Of a DNA stretch of 64,000 nt, positions 9,753 through 19,291 are shown one piece after another (within the stretch, counting starts at the first letter, position 1; the number at the start of each line of letters is the position of its first letter). The notes under the pieces were generated by a model that was given only the letters and a program-made list of their open reading frames with translations, was not told the DNA's origin and ran no database searches. The stretch covers positions 1-64,000 of the forward strand of contig JAWKPW010000014.1 in assembly GCA_041390465.1 (NCBI GenBank), written 5' to 3'. Made by a program: the position numbers and the translations under genes. Source of the stretch: JAABRU01 sp041390465 (GTDB taxonomy: Bacteria; Desulfobacterota; Desulfobacteria; Desulfobacterales; Desulfococcaceae).

Positions 9753-11233
9753 ATGGGAACTTCTGACACTGCAAGAAAAACAGGAAAGATTTTTTTCATC
9801 ATGGTGCTGGCGCATCCTTTGTGATCTCCGTTGCCTTCAGCGCTGTGGGATTCTGGGTGGAAAAAACGGCTCAATCAGAATTCGGGAATCCATCAAGCCC
9901 GGTTTCACAGAGACTGGTTGACAGTCTGGAAAATCCCATGTGGATTCTGAATGCAAAGCTTGCGCAGAAACTTGTGGATCTGGAAATGGAAAACAGAAAG
10001 GTCCATGCGGTTATTGTCCGGGAAGCTGATGAAAAAACCGTTTTCGTGGCCAGAAAAAGGGATGAAAAGGACAGAATTGTAAACGCGGAGGGCAGTATTT
10101 CTGAAAAGCACATACTCAAAAAAGAGAAAATTTTCTATGAAGGGAAAACCATCGGCTATGTGGATATCTGGTTTTCAAAAAAAACAGTGGATGCAGCACT
10201 GCGTTCTCTTGCGGGACATATGGCAGTCAAAGTGACGGTGATGAGTGTCCTGCTGTCCGGACTGCTTCTGGGAATCATAAAACTGACCCTGCTCAACCGC
10301 ATAAATGAGGTGATTGTGGGACTGGAGCGGGTGGGAAAAGAGATTGAAGCCGCATCCGAAAGGGTTTCTTCCACCGGACAGCATCTGACCGAAGGCACTT
10401 CCCGCCAGGCGGCCGCTGTGGAGGAGACCTCCGCGTCTTTGGAGGAAATTGCCTCCATGATTCAGCAGAATGCCCTCAATGTCAGTCATTCCAACAAGTT
10501 TATGACGGAAACCTCCCAGGTGGTTTCCCAGGCAGCCGGGTCCATGACAGAACTGACCGCTTCCATGGAAAAAATTTCGTCCACAGGGGATCAGACCAAA
10601 AAGGTGATCAAAAGCATTGAGGAAATCGCTTTTCAGACCAATCTGCTGGCCTTAAACGCGGCAGTGGAGGCCGCGCGTGCAGGGGAAAGCGGCGCGGGGT
10701 TTGCCGTGGTGGCCGAAGAGGTAAGGAATCTGGCCATGCGATCCGCTGAGGCCGCAAAAAACACAGCAGCACTGATAGAAGCCTCGGTGGAGGGAATTCG
10801 AAACGGAACCCAGCTTGTTTTCAGGGCCAATGAAGCTTTTGGCAGGGTTGCGGAAGGGGCCCGGAAAGTCGCGGAACTTCTGGCAGAGGTGACAGCCGCC
10901 TCCCAGGATCAGGCCGAAGGCATCCGCCAGGTCAGCAGGGCAATGGCGGAAATTGACAAGGTGACTCAGGAAAATGCCGGCAGTGTGGAGGAAACCGGGG
11001 CGGCCATTGCGGAAATCGAAGGTCAGATCAAACGGATAGGGGATTTTGTGATGGAACTGGTATCTCTGGGAGGCGGAAAAAAGGCAGAATTTCAGAAAGA
11101 TGCGGAAACCGGTTCGGCATTTTCCCCCTCTCTGCCTGCACCGGGAGCTGAAAAAAGCAAAACGGTTTTGTCTCCTTTCCGGTACCGGACTGCTCCGGCA
11201 CAAAAGGGCGGCAGCACATCTGATGGATTCTGA
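9753..11233 (+). pseudogene. Methyl-accepting chemotaxis protein, N-terminal frameshift near 9813
   Basis: From the ATG at 9753 (AAGAGGA upstream) the frame reads through the first membrane helix (KIFFIMVLA) and stops at 9824. The remaining 470 residues continue in another frame from about 9815 (SFVISVAFSAVGFW), giving a short periplasmic domain, a second membrane helix (VKVTVMSVLLSG), and a full signalling hairpin with FQTNLLALNAAVEAARAG. One extra base in GGCGCA would restore a single protein of about 493 residues. The periplasmic region is only about 120 residues. The GTG at 9821 could in principle start a protein lacking its first helix. It is the only receptor in the operon. Confidence 0.88.
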
Positions 11234-11288
11234 TCCCGGCTGTACAGATATGAATTGGCGATGACATGGTGATAAAGGGGTGTTAAAA

Positions 11289-11690
11289 ATGGTCATTAAT
11301 GTCCTGGTGGTTGATGACAGCGCTGTCATGCGGGCGATGATAATCAAAACCATGAAAATGAGCGGTCTGCCGGTCGGCACGATTCATCAGGCCGCAAACG
11401 GAAAAGAGGGGCTGGAGATTCTCCGGCAGCACTGGATAGACCTTGTGATTGCAGACATCAATATGCCCGTGATGAACGGGGAGGAAATGATCGATCAGAT
11501 GCTGGCACATCCGGAAACAAGGGATGTTTCCATCATTGTCATATCCACAGAGGGAAGTGATACACGCATCGAACGTCTTCTGCACAAGGGCGCAGCATTT
11601 GTCCATAAGCCGTTCACACCGGAAAACATCCGGGATACTGTCCGAAAAATTATGGATTTGGAAAATGATGATGACAACGAAACAGATTGA
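11289..11690 (+). CDS. Single-domain response regulator
   Basis: A 133-residue receiver: VVDDSAVMRAMI at the N-terminus, phospho-acceptor Asp in IADINMPVMNG, and Lys in VHKPF. It is divergent from the other three CheY copies and closer to stand-alone receivers that work with CheX/CheC phosphatases. ATG 11289 is preferred to GTG 11280 because AAAGGGG lies 8 bases before it. Its 3' end overlaps the next gene by about 26 bases, so the two are probably translationally coupled. Confidence 0.9.
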   Translation: MVINVLVVDDSAVMRAMIIKTMKMSGLPVGTIHQAANGKEGLEILRQHWIDLVIADINMPVMNGEEMIDQMLAHPETRDVSIIVISTEGSDTRIERLLHKGAAFVHKPFTPENIRDTVRKIMDLENDDDNETD

Positions 11691-12156
11691 GCAGATACTT
11701 TGGCAGGTGGCAGAGGAAGTCATGGGAAAACTGGCCTTCCTGTTTTCCTATCCGGATGAGGAGTACGGGGCGGAACTGCCGGACACGGCCGTAACTGCGT
11801 GTGTGTCTTTCAAAGGGCCTTTTGACGGGGAGCTGGAACTGCTTGTCTCACCGGAGATTCTTCCGGAACTTGCCGGAAATATGCTGGGAATTGATGACAG
11901 TGACACGGTGACAGAAGCAGATCAGTATGATGCCATAAAAGAACTGGTCAATGTGATCTGCGGCAATCTTCTGCCTGAAATTGCCGGAAGGCAGGCAATC
12001 TTCAAGGTCGGGGTTCCCCGCATCTGTGAGAAAAGCCGGAGCCGCGGGGAAAAACCTCTGGCGGGGATTCGCATGATGGTGGAAGAGGAAAGATGTGAAA
12101 TCCGTCTCTGGGTTCAGGGACAGATACCTTCCCAACTCCCTGCAAACAGGGCATAA
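11665..12156 (+). CDS. CheX-like chemotaxis phosphatase
   Basis: About 163 residues with the CheX/CheC-type fold. The helix AIKELVNVICGNLLPEIAG carries the Glu and Asn that in this family attack phospho-CheY. A single such helix is seen, as in CheX rather than CheC. Three consecutive ATG codons (11665, 11668, 11671) make the exact start uncertain. It overlaps the receiver upstream and lies 29 bases before cheB, so it most likely dephosphorylates that receiver or one of the CheY proteins. CheD may also interact with it, as known for CheC. Confidence 0.78.
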   Translation: MMMTTKQIEQILWQVAEEVMGKLAFLFSYPDEEYGAELPDTAVTACVSFKGPFDGELELLVSPEILPELAGNMLGIDDSDTVTEADQYDAIKELVNVICGNLLPEIAGRQAIFKVGVPRICEKSRSRGEKPLAGIRMMVEEERCEIRLWVQGQIPSQLPANRA

Positions 12157-12185
12157 TATGAATCTATGCAGCAGAGAGAAGAAAA

Positions 12186-13223
12186 ATGATTAAAGTCCTG
12201 ATTGTTGACGATTCCGCGATTGTCCGCAAGATACTGACCGAAGAACTGTCAAAATACAGGGATATCGAAATCGTGGGAAGCGCGGTGGATCCCTATGCTG
12301 CCCGTGACAAAATCGTCAAACTCAAACCTGATGTGATTACGCTGGATCTGGAAATGCCCAGAATGGACGGTCTGTCATTTCTCGTCAAGCTGATGAAATA
12401 CTACCCCATGCCTGTGGTGGTGCTGAGTTCCCTCACGCCCAAAAACAGCGAGACCGCGCTCAAGGCACTGGAACTCGGGGCCATTGAAGTGCTGTGCAAG
12501 CCCGGATCCGCCTATTCCACTCTGGACATATCCCGAAGTCTGGTCAATGCCATCCGGGCTGCCTCTGCTGCCAAAATTCAGCCGCATGCGGAAAAAACAT
12601 CTTCCCCCGCGCCTGCATCTCTGGAAAACTTCCGTTTTCAGACCACCCACAAGGTGATTGCCATCGGTGCGTCCACCGGCGGGACCAAGGCCATTGAGGA
12701 AATTCTGAAAACCATGCCTGCAACCACGCCGGGCATTGTCATTGTTCAGCACATGCCGGAAAATTTCACCACAGCCTTTGCCAAACGTCTCAATGAGATA
12801 TGCGAAATTGAGGTTCGGGAGGCCGAAGACAATGATCATGTGGTTCCGGGTCTGGCCCTGATTGCACCGGGAAACCGCCATATGCTTCTGCAGCGGAGCG
12901 GAGCCAACTATCTGGTGCGCATCAAAGACGGTGTGCCTGTGTATTATCAGCGGCCCAGTGTGGATGTGCTTTTCCGGTCCGTGGCAAAACACGCGGGAAG
13001 AAATGCGGTCGGAGTTCTGCTGACCGGCATGGGGGCAGACGGAGCCAAGGGACTTCTGGAAATGCGCCAAAGCGGAGCCTATACCCTGGCTCAGGATGAA
13101 AAAACCTGCATTGTCTTTGGAATGCCCAAAGAAGCCATCAAAATCGGGGCTGTGGATGAAGTGGTTCCGCTTCCCTCTGTTTCACAGAGCATCATCAACG
13201 CGTTGAATGATCCCAAAAAATAA
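12186..13223 (+). CDS. cheB: CheB receptor methylesterase
   Basis: 345 residues. The N-terminal receiver has phospho-acceptor Asp54 (LDLEMPRMDG); a short linker leads to the methylesterase with the catalytic triad Ser163 (GASTGG), His189 (QHMP) and Asp285 (GMGADG). It removes receptor methyl groups when phosphorylated by CheA and opposes CheR. AGAGAAGA precedes the ATG. It is the last clear chemotaxis gene of the operon. Confidence 0.97.
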   Translation: MIKVLIVDDSAIVRKILTEELSKYRDIEIVGSAVDPYAARDKIVKLKPDVITLDLEMPRMDGLSFLVKLMKYYPMPVVVLSSLTPKNSETALKALELGAIEVLCKPGSAYSTLDISRSLVNAIRAASAAKIQPHAEKTSSPAPASLENFRFQTTHKVIAIGASTGGTKAIEEILKTMPATTPGIVIVQHMPENFTTAFAKRLNEICEIEVREAEDNDHVVPGLALIAPGNRHMLLQRSGANYLVRIKDGVPVYYQRPSVDVLFRSVAKHAGRNAVGVLLTGMGADGAKGLLEMRQSGAYTLAQDEKTCIVFGMPKEAIKIGAVDEVVPLPSVSQSIINALNDPKK

Positions 13224-13323
13224 TCGGAAAAATTCCTTTGCTCCGGGCTTCCTTTTTTCTGAAAATCCTGACGGATTTTTCAAAAAAGCGGAAGAGGGGC
13301 GGGCAATGCCCTGAGGAGGCACA

Positions 13324-13638
13324 ATGATAGTTTCCAGTGTGGAAACAATTCCGGGCAAAAAAATTGTGGAGCATTTCGGCATGGTTTCCGGCAGCACCAT
13401 CCGGGCAAAACATATCGGAAGGGATTTCATGGCCGGACTGAAGAATATTTTCGGGGGAGAACTCAAAGGTTATACCCAGCTTTTGGAGGAATCCCGGAAG
13501 GAGGCTGTGGAAAGGATGAAGGAGCAGGCGCGTCAACTGGGCGCAAATGCCATCATCTGCATCCGTTTTTCCACATCCTCCATTGCCCAGGGTGCTGCAG
13601 AACTTTATGTATACGGCACGGCAGTCCGGACAGAATAA
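13324..13638 (+). CDS. YbjQ-family (UPF0145) protein
   Basis: 104 residues matching the small YbjQ family: the start VSSVETIPGKKIVEHFGMVSG, a middle amphipathic helix with many Glu and Arg residues, and the ending LGANAIICIRF and YGTAV. The family forms pentameric barrels of unknown function, sometimes called heavy-metal-binding by fold. GAGGAGG lies just before the ATG. It follows cheB by 100 bases on the same strand and a palindromic terminator follows at 13664-13689. A role in chemotaxis is not implied. Confidence 0.85.
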   Translation: MIVSSVETIPGKKIVEHFGMVSGSTIRAKHIGRDFMAGLKNIFGGELKGYTQLLEESRKEAVERMKEQARQLGANAIICIRFSTSSIAQGAAELYVYGTAVRTE

Positions 13639-13663
13639 GCAGGCAGACGAATTTTTTCGTATA

Positions 13664-13689
13664 TTCAGAAAAAACCGGTTTTTTCTGAA
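13664..13689. terminator. Palindromic terminator after the YbjQ gene
   Basis: Self-complementary AAAAAACCGGTTTTTT flanked by TTCAG and CTGAA, 26 bases after the stop at 13638. Stem plus T-run fits a rho-independent terminator. Confidence 0.65.
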
Positions 13690-14067
13690 AATTTTATAAC
13701 CAAAAAATTATGCCGGCTTACTTAATTCCCCGCTTTTTCCCTGCTTCTGATTTTGTGATGCCGATTCTCCTTATTAAACCATGCGTTTTTTTGACCGCAA
13801 AGGGCACAAAGATGACACAAAGGTCACAATAAACTGAAAGCACCGCATAAAATCGGCGGTGAACCGGCACTGTCTTCCGCAACGTATGGTTTCAAAGGAG
13901 AATCGGTATCATACCGATTCTCCTTTGAAATTTTAACCGCAAAGGTCACAAAAAACGGACAGGACTGTGCAAAATCTGCGAAGAATCGGCTTTGCCTTCC
14001 GCAAAGCATGGTTTCAGCAGAGAATTGGCATAATACCAATTCGCCATTGATCTGAAACATAAGTTTT

Positions 14068-14107
14068 TCAGAAAAACCGGATTTTTCCGAAAAATCCGGT
14101 TTTCTGA
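14068..14107. terminator. Palindromic terminator downstream of corA
   Basis: Arms TTCAGAAAAACCGGATTTTT and complement around a short loop. It lies between convergent YbjQ and corA genes and would work in both directions. The same ACCGGATTTTT core recurs at 23752, 28655 and 55533. Confidence 0.65.
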
Positions 14108-14184
14108 ACACACGGAAACCTCTTTTTTTCCTGCTTGCAAGTATCTTTTCAATGGGGAATTGGTATTAAATGTGTCTGAAATCC

Positions 14185-15273
14185 TCACAGCCAGTTCCGC
14201 TTTTTGAAAAGTGCCAGCATAATCACTCCGACTGCCGCCATCAGCCCCAGCAGCACAAAATAGCCGTATTTCCATTTCAGTTCCGGCATGTTCTCAAAGT
14301 TCATGCCATAAATGCCCGCGATGAAGGTGAGGGGAATGAAAATCGTGCCAATGATGGTAAGCATTTTCATGACCTCATTCATCCGGTTGCCTGTGCTGGA
14401 AAGAAAGGTGTCCTGCATATTGCCGATGATGTCACGGATGATTTCCACCATGTCAGCAATCTGAACGCTGTGATCGCGGAGATCGCGCAGAAAGATTCTG
14501 GTCGCGCCGCGGATCAGCCGGGTTTCGCTTTTTTCCAGAGCAGCAATTTCTTCCCGCAGCGGCCAGACCGCCCTGCGCAGAAACAGAATTTCCTGTTTCA
14601 GACGGTGAATTTCCCTCATATGACCGGCATCAGGCCCTGTCAGAATCTGCTCATCAATTTCCTCAATGTAATCACCAAGTTTTTCAAGGCAGACAAAATA
14701 CTCATCCACAACAGCATCCAGAATCGCGTATGCCAGATAGTCCGTGCCTTCCCTGCGGATTCTCCCTTTGCCGGAACGAATCCGATGTCTGAGCGGATCA
14801 AGCACATCCCCTTCCCTATCCTCCTGAAAGGAAAGCACACAGTTTTCCGTGAGAATGACGCTGACATTCTCATGGAGGACAGCATTTGCCTTTTCATCAT
14901 AACTGAGCATCTTGAGAGCAAAAAACAGGTAATCATCGAACTCCTCCGCTTTGGGACGCTGAGCAGTATTGGAAATGTCTTCGGCGGTCAGGGGGTGCAG
15001 AGCAAACAGATTTGCCATATTCTGAACTGCCTGGGCATCATGGATGCCGCTGACGTTTATCCATGTTATGCCCGGGCGGTTTTTCAGACGCGCACAGTCT
15101 TTGAGGGTGGCCGCATGAATTTCCTCCAGATGCTCTCCGGAGTAATGCAGAATGTCAGTTATGACATGCTGCTGCTTCTGCTCTCCCACAAAAACAGGGG
15201 TTCCGGGCGGCAGCCCCGCTTTCTTCCCCCGCCTGAACAGGTCCCCGTTCTTCCTGCGTCTGCTTTTTTTCAT
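14185..15273 (-). CDS. corA: CorA-family magnesium/cobalt transporter
   Basis: 362 residues. A large cytoplasmic alpha/beta domain is followed by long helices and two C-terminal membrane segments, with the signature YGMNF at the first segment's end and the periplasmic loop ENMPEL. The protein ends in KKRNWL, as usual for the family. It forms a pentameric channel for Mg2+ or other divalent ions. AGGGAG precedes the ATG by 5 bases. It is transcribed alone, between repeat-rich spacers. Confidence 0.95.
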   Translation of the reverse strand: MKKSRRRKNGDLFRRGKKAGLPPGTPVFVGEQKQQHVITDILHYSGEHLEEIHAATLKDCARLKNRPGITWINVSGIHDAQAVQNMANLFALHPLTAEDISNTAQRPKAEEFDDYLFFALKMLSYDEKANAVLHENVSVILTENCVLSFQEDREGDVLDPLRHRIRSGKGRIRREGTDYLAYAILDAVVDEYFVCLEKLGDYIEEIDEQILTGPDAGHMREIHRLKQEILFLRRAVWPLREEIAALEKSETRLIRGATRIFLRDLRDHSVQIADMVEIIRDIIGNMQDTFLSSTGNRMNEVMKMLTIIGTIFIPLTFIAGIYGMNFENMPELKWKYGYFVLLGLMAAVGVIMLALFKKRNWL

Positions 15274-15520
15274 AAAATCTCCCTTTGCGGTTTGGGAGTT
15301 TCAGATGCCGGACTTTCTGTCCGGCACTCCTTCACGGATTGGTCTGTCAAAAAAGTTCTTTCACATTTAAGATTTGACAACTTTTTGAAAGTTGTCAAAT
15401 CCTGTTCTGTCCTGACTGTTCTGTCAAAATAAAACGGACGAGTGCACTTTTTCTTTGATCTTTGTTCCGTGTTTGTGACCTTTGCGGCTGAAATCCGTCA
15501 GAACAAACCTGACAGCACAT
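15274..15520. repeat. Spacer with GGCACTCC motif and 31-base palindrome
   Basis: GGCACTCCTTCACGGATTG at 15323-15341 duplicates 581-599. At 15371-15401 lies a perfect member of the palindrome family: GATTTGACAACTTT, three-base loop, and complement. A CCTTTGCGG-type motif follows near 15480. No gene is seen. Confidence 0.75.
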
Positions 15521-18457
15521 TCAGTTGACAGACAGTTCCTTCTCTGAAACCGCATCCGCGGGGCTGGCGACAATCACTGCCGCTTTTTCATTATCCAGAT
15601 AGGTTCTGGCCATTTCCGCAATGTCTGCCACGCTGATGGATGCATAATCCGCAGCAATGGTGCGGCTCCAGTCAATCTGCTCCGGATGCCGGACACAATC
15701 CGTAAGCACGGTGTTGAGCCAGTAAGTGTTTTCCCTGAGCATGTCCTTGATACCGGTAAGCGCGGGTTCCACAGCCCGCTGCAGTTCATCCGCTGTGATT
15801 CCCTTTTCAGCCATGTGCGCTGAAATGTCTTTCAGTTCCCTCACCACATCCTGCGCCTTATCCGGACTGACCGTGATCACAGCATGAAACACACCATATC
15901 CGGGATAAGCGCGGGATGGTTCGTTATAGGCATAGGGAGAATAGGCAGCTCCCAGTTTTTCCCGTATAACCTCCCGAAGTCTGTCAGAATACACTCTGGC
16001 CAGAATGGAAAGTCGGCGGGTGCGGCCAATATTCCACATATCGTCCGTGGGATATGTCACTCTGACCATTGCTTTGGGAATATTGCTCTGCACAGGGATT
16101 TCCAAAGATTTTCCCGCGGGAAAACCGGGGGCATCAGTTCTTGCCTTTGCAGAATCCCCGGTTTTCATGGGAAGGGTTCCGAAATATTTCGCGGCCAGAG
16201 TAATCACAGTGTCCGGATCAAAATCCCCCGCGACAGACAGTTCATACGGCCTTTCTTCCAGCGCTCCCAAAATCCATTTCTGCACATCCCCAGATTTGAG
16301 TTTTCTGAACTGATCATATTCCGGCATTCCGAAACGGCTGTCCCCATCTGCGAGAAAACGGTTTCCGAAAAGGGGCATGGAGCCGTCCACCGTGCGGGAC
16401 AGTTCCTGATATTTCTGGGCAATTCTTTCCATTGTGAGCGCACAGGCATCTTCCCGGAATCCCGTATCCTTCACAAATGCGTGCAAAAGCTGGAACATCA
16501 GTTCGCTTTCTCCGGAAACACTTTTGGCATCAAAAGAAAAGTATTCCTGACTGACAGCAAAACGCACACGCGTGTTTTTCCCGGCCAGTGCCCGCTCCAG
16601 TTCATCCGAGGTCAGTGCGCCCAGTGCGCTTTCATTGATCAGGGCATGGCTGAGCATTCCCAGCCCGGGTTTGTCCGCAGGTTCGGATGACTGTCCGGAA
16701 CCGAAGGTGAGTCTGGCAAGAACTTCATTGTCTGTGAAATCCGTCTGCTTCAGGTTCAGACGGAAACCGTTTTCAAATGTGATTTGCACAATTCCCTGAT
16801 CCGCGATTTCATTTCGGGAGGCTGTTCTGCCCTCATGTTCCGGCTCCGGCAGATAGGGAAACTGTGCGATTTTTTCCTGTGCCGGAGCAGAAACCGGCAT
16901 CCGCGTGCTTTCCTCATACACGGAAAGAATCATGTCTTCGGGCTGCATTTCCAAAGATTTCAAATCTGCATTGCCGGTCACCAGAATCATGCGGTGATCC
17001 CGTGACCAGATGTCGCGAAATGCCTGATTCACTTCTTCCAAAGCCAGCGCGTTTATGACAGGTTCATACAAATCCTTTTCCTGCTGCGGGGACTGAAAGA
17101 TCCGGTTCTCACTCAGATTCCTCATAATCTGACGGGCCAGGAATCCGCTTTCCCGTGTTCCCGTGTTTTTTACGGCTTTGTCCAGTTCTGCCAGCCAGTC
17201 TTTTTTCACCCTGTCCAGTTCCCCGGAGCTGAAACCGTATTCCAGAGCGCTTCTCAGAGTCTGATCCAGGGTATGGATGGATTTTTCCCAGTTTTCCGGG
17301 CTGCACTCTGCGCTGATGTATCCGTATTCATAATACTTCATATAAAATCCTGAATCAACTGAGGCAGTTGTAAACGGTGTTTCCGGTTTGCGGAGCAGAC
17401 TTTCCAGCCGGTTCTGAAGCAGTTGGCAGGCCATGTCCCGCATGAGATATTTTTTCCGCAGCGCAGAGGAATCCGGTTCCGGCTGCGTCCGTTCCAGCAC
17501 CTGAATGGTGATTTCCGTGTTCCCTTTTTCCGGTTCATGGTGGTAAAATGCGGCAATGCCGTTATGATCAATCAGCCCCGGATCCGGCTCTGCTTTCGCG
17601 GGCGCTCTGGATTTCAGAGGAGAAAAGCGCTCTGTGACAAGAGACCGGGCAGTTTCCGTATCCATATCCCCGACCATCACCAGAATCATTTTTTCCGGCC
17701 GGTACCAGGTGTCATAATAATCTTTCAGGTCATCTCTTCCGGCTTTTTCCACCACTTCCTTTGTTCCAATGGGAAGACGCCGGGAAACCAGCGTATCCGG
17801 AAGTTCAAAGGCAATGGTTTTGACAAAGGTGCGGTAATCCGCAGAATCCCGCGTCCGCATTTCCGCAAGAATGACCCCGCGCTCCCGTTCCACTTCGGAT
17901 TCCAGCAGCAGCGCGCTGTCTGCATAATCATGCATGACCAGCAGACCGTCTCTGATGCTCTGTGCATCCGATTTGGGCAGAAGCACATCATACACAGTTT
18001 CCCGGAAACCGGTGTGCGCATTGGCATCCGGCCCAAAGTCCATGCCGATGCTCTGGAAATATTTCACCAGTTCACCGGGTTTGAAATTCTCTGATCCGTT
18101 GAAGAGCATATGCTCCAGAAAATGCGCCAGTCCCCGCTGTTCCTCTGTTTCATGCAGGGAACCGGCCAGAATCCGCAGGTGCATGCTGACGCGATCTCTG
18201 GGCGTGCTGTTTTTCATCAGCACATAGCGCAGTCCATTGTCCAGTTTGCCGAAAATCAGGGCAGGATCCGGCTGCAGATCACTGTTTTCATGGGGCCAGT
18301 CCTCGGAAACAGGAAAGGCTTTCTGCGTTCCGGCATTTTTTGCATCCAGCCCCCTGCCGGACTCTCCCTGACCGGTGAACGAAGTGCAGGAAAAAGTAAA
18401 ACTCACCGCAATAATTGCGAAAATTCCTGCCAGCCATCTCAAATACTGTCTTTGCAT
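15521..18457 (-). CDS. M16-family zinc metallopeptidase, predicted lipoprotein
   Basis: About 978 residues. An N-terminal signal ends in FTFSC, a likely lipobox, so it is probably anchored in the envelope. The first M16 domain has the inverted zinc motif HFLEH and the downstream Glu region GVILAEMRTRD. A second M16 half follows without an active site, giving the two-domain clamshell of pitrilysin-like enzymes. It degrades peptides in the periplasm or at the outer membrane (family knowledge). ATG 18457 is chosen because AAAAGGAG lies before it; the open frame extends upstream to 18565 but that part would hide the signal peptide. Confidence 0.92.
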   Translation of the reverse strand: MQRQYLRWLAGIFAIIAVSFTFSCTSFTGQGESGRGLDAKNAGTQKAFPVSEDWPHENSDLQPDPALIFGKLDNGLRYVLMKNSTPRDRVSMHLRILAGSLHETEEQRGLAHFLEHMLFNGSENFKPGELVKYFQSIGMDFGPDANAHTGFRETVYDVLLPKSDAQSIRDGLLVMHDYADSALLLESEVERERGVILAEMRTRDSADYRTFVKTIAFELPDTLVSRRLPIGTKEVVEKAGRDDLKDYYDTWYRPEKMILVMVGDMDTETARSLVTERFSPLKSRAPAKAEPDPGLIDHNGIAAFYHHEPEKGNTEITIQVLERTQPEPDSSALRKKYLMRDMACQLLQNRLESLLRKPETPFTTASVDSGFYMKYYEYGYISAECSPENWEKSIHTLDQTLRSALEYGFSSGELDRVKKDWLAELDKAVKNTGTRESGFLARQIMRNLSENRIFQSPQQEKDLYEPVINALALEEVNQAFRDIWSRDHRMILVTGNADLKSLEMQPEDMILSVYEESTRMPVSAPAQEKIAQFPYLPEPEHEGRTASRNEIADQGIVQITFENGFRLNLKQTDFTDNEVLARLTFGSGQSSEPADKPGLGMLSHALINESALGALTSDELERALAGKNTRVRFAVSQEYFSFDAKSVSGESELMFQLLHAFVKDTGFREDACALTMERIAQKYQELSRTVDGSMPLFGNRFLADGDSRFGMPEYDQFRKLKSGDVQKWILGALEERPYELSVAGDFDPDTVITLAAKYFGTLPMKTGDSAKARTDAPGFPAGKSLEIPVQSNIPKAMVRVTYPTDDMWNIGRTRRLSILARVYSDRLREVIREKLGAAYSPYAYNEPSRAYPGYGVFHAVITVSPDKAQDVVRELKDISAHMAEKGITADELQRAVEPALTGIKDMLRENTYWLNTVLTDCVRHPEQIDWSRTIAADYASISVADIAEMARTYLDNEKAAVIVASPADAVSEKELSVN

Positions 18458-18581
18458 GACAACTCCTTTTCTGTCTGAAAACCGAAAATTCTTTTTTTGA
18501 AAGAATGTCAATCTGTTCAGATCGTTCCGCCCCGGAATCCCTGAACAGATCAGCAGATTTGACACACTGCCGGAATCTTTT

Positions 18582-19034
18582 TCATTCTTTCATGGAAATT
18601 TCCCGAACCTGCTGAAAACGGGAGACCGGATAATAAAAATCGGTTTCCACTTTCATCAGAACAGTGGCTGAAACATTGACAAAATCCTTGAGCCGGGGAT
18701 GTTTGGACAGAAAAATCTTTTTCATCTCCTCTTTTTCATCCTCTCCGACCGGCGCAACCCTTCCGACTGCGGTTACGGCAATGGCATTTTCAAAATCTTC
18801 CGGCCGATTGCTCCGGCTGTCAATAAGCAGAGACACATGGGGATTTTTTTCCATATTTTTGTATTTCCGGGTAAAACGGTCAGTAACAAAAAGCAGACAT
18901 TTCAAGTCCTCTGTGCAGGAAAAAGCCACCAGACTGGTATAGGGAAATTCCCCGTCATCTGTTGCCAGCACCGCCAGCATCTGGGAAGCAAACAGTTGCC
19001 GGATCTTCTCTTTTTCTTCTGAAATCGGATTCAA
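18582..19034 (-). CDS. Pyridoxamine 5'-phosphate oxidase-like FMN-binding protein
   Basis: About 150 residues with the split-barrel pattern: IRQLFASQMLAVLATDDGE, then SLVAFSCTEDLKCLLFVTDR, and TRKYKNMEKNPHVSLLID. Such proteins bind FMN or F420 and act as small oxidoreductases or heme-related enzymes; the substrate cannot be read from sequence. A TTG start at 19034 is preferred because AAAGGAGG lies 6 bases upstream. The frame is open to an ATG at 19124, but that start has no ribosome site and a low-complexity N-terminus. Confidence 0.78.
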   Translation of the reverse strand: MNPISEEKEKIRQLFASQMLAVLATDDGEFPYTSLVAFSCTEDLKCLLFVTDRFTRKYKNMEKNPHVSLLIDSRSNRPEDFENAIAVTAVGRVAPVGEDEKEEMKKIFLSKHPRLKDFVNVSATVLMKVETDFYYPVSRFQQVREISMKE

Positions 19035-19124
19035 TCTGACCTCCTTTGCGGATACTGCTGAAAAAGAATTCGGCATAAACCCTGAGAATTTTGAAACTCC
19101 CTGGGATTTCAAAGTAATGCCCAT

Positions 19125-19291
19125 TTATTTTTCAGATTTCATAATGAAGTGCCCAAGCGAAATTTTACGGCGCGATTCAGGAAAAACATAAACAACACCC
19201 TGTGTCCTTTGCGCTTTGTGTTCTTTGTGGTTAAAAACATATGACCGGGTACTTATGTTTCTTTTATACGTGAAAATTTATGCCTGTCTGC
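19125..19291. repeat. Short spacer with two dispersed repeat motifs
   Basis: TTATTTTTCAGATTTCATA near 19124-19143 recurs with small changes near 23300, 29458, 49985 and 54661. CTTTGTGTTCTTTGTGGTTAAA near 19214-19235 recurs in part near 26326. No gene is seen. Confidence 0.6.

Larger units (their letters stand above)
13639..14184. repeat. Repeat-rich spacer between convergent genes
   Basis: No gene is seen. It holds terminator-like palindromes at 13664-13689 and 14068-14107, a perfect 41-base palindrome at 13890-13930 (20-base arms beginning TTTCAAAGGAGAATCGGTAT), and a related imperfect copy near 14008-14060 (AATTGGCATAATACCAATT) with a partial copy near 14150. It also holds two copies of a CCGCAAAGG(G/T)CACAAA motif at about 13796 and 13932. 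Confidence 0.8.

Noticed and set aside
14170..15432. Plus-strand open frame opposite corA
   Set aside because: Antisense shadow of corA, which has the GMN signature.
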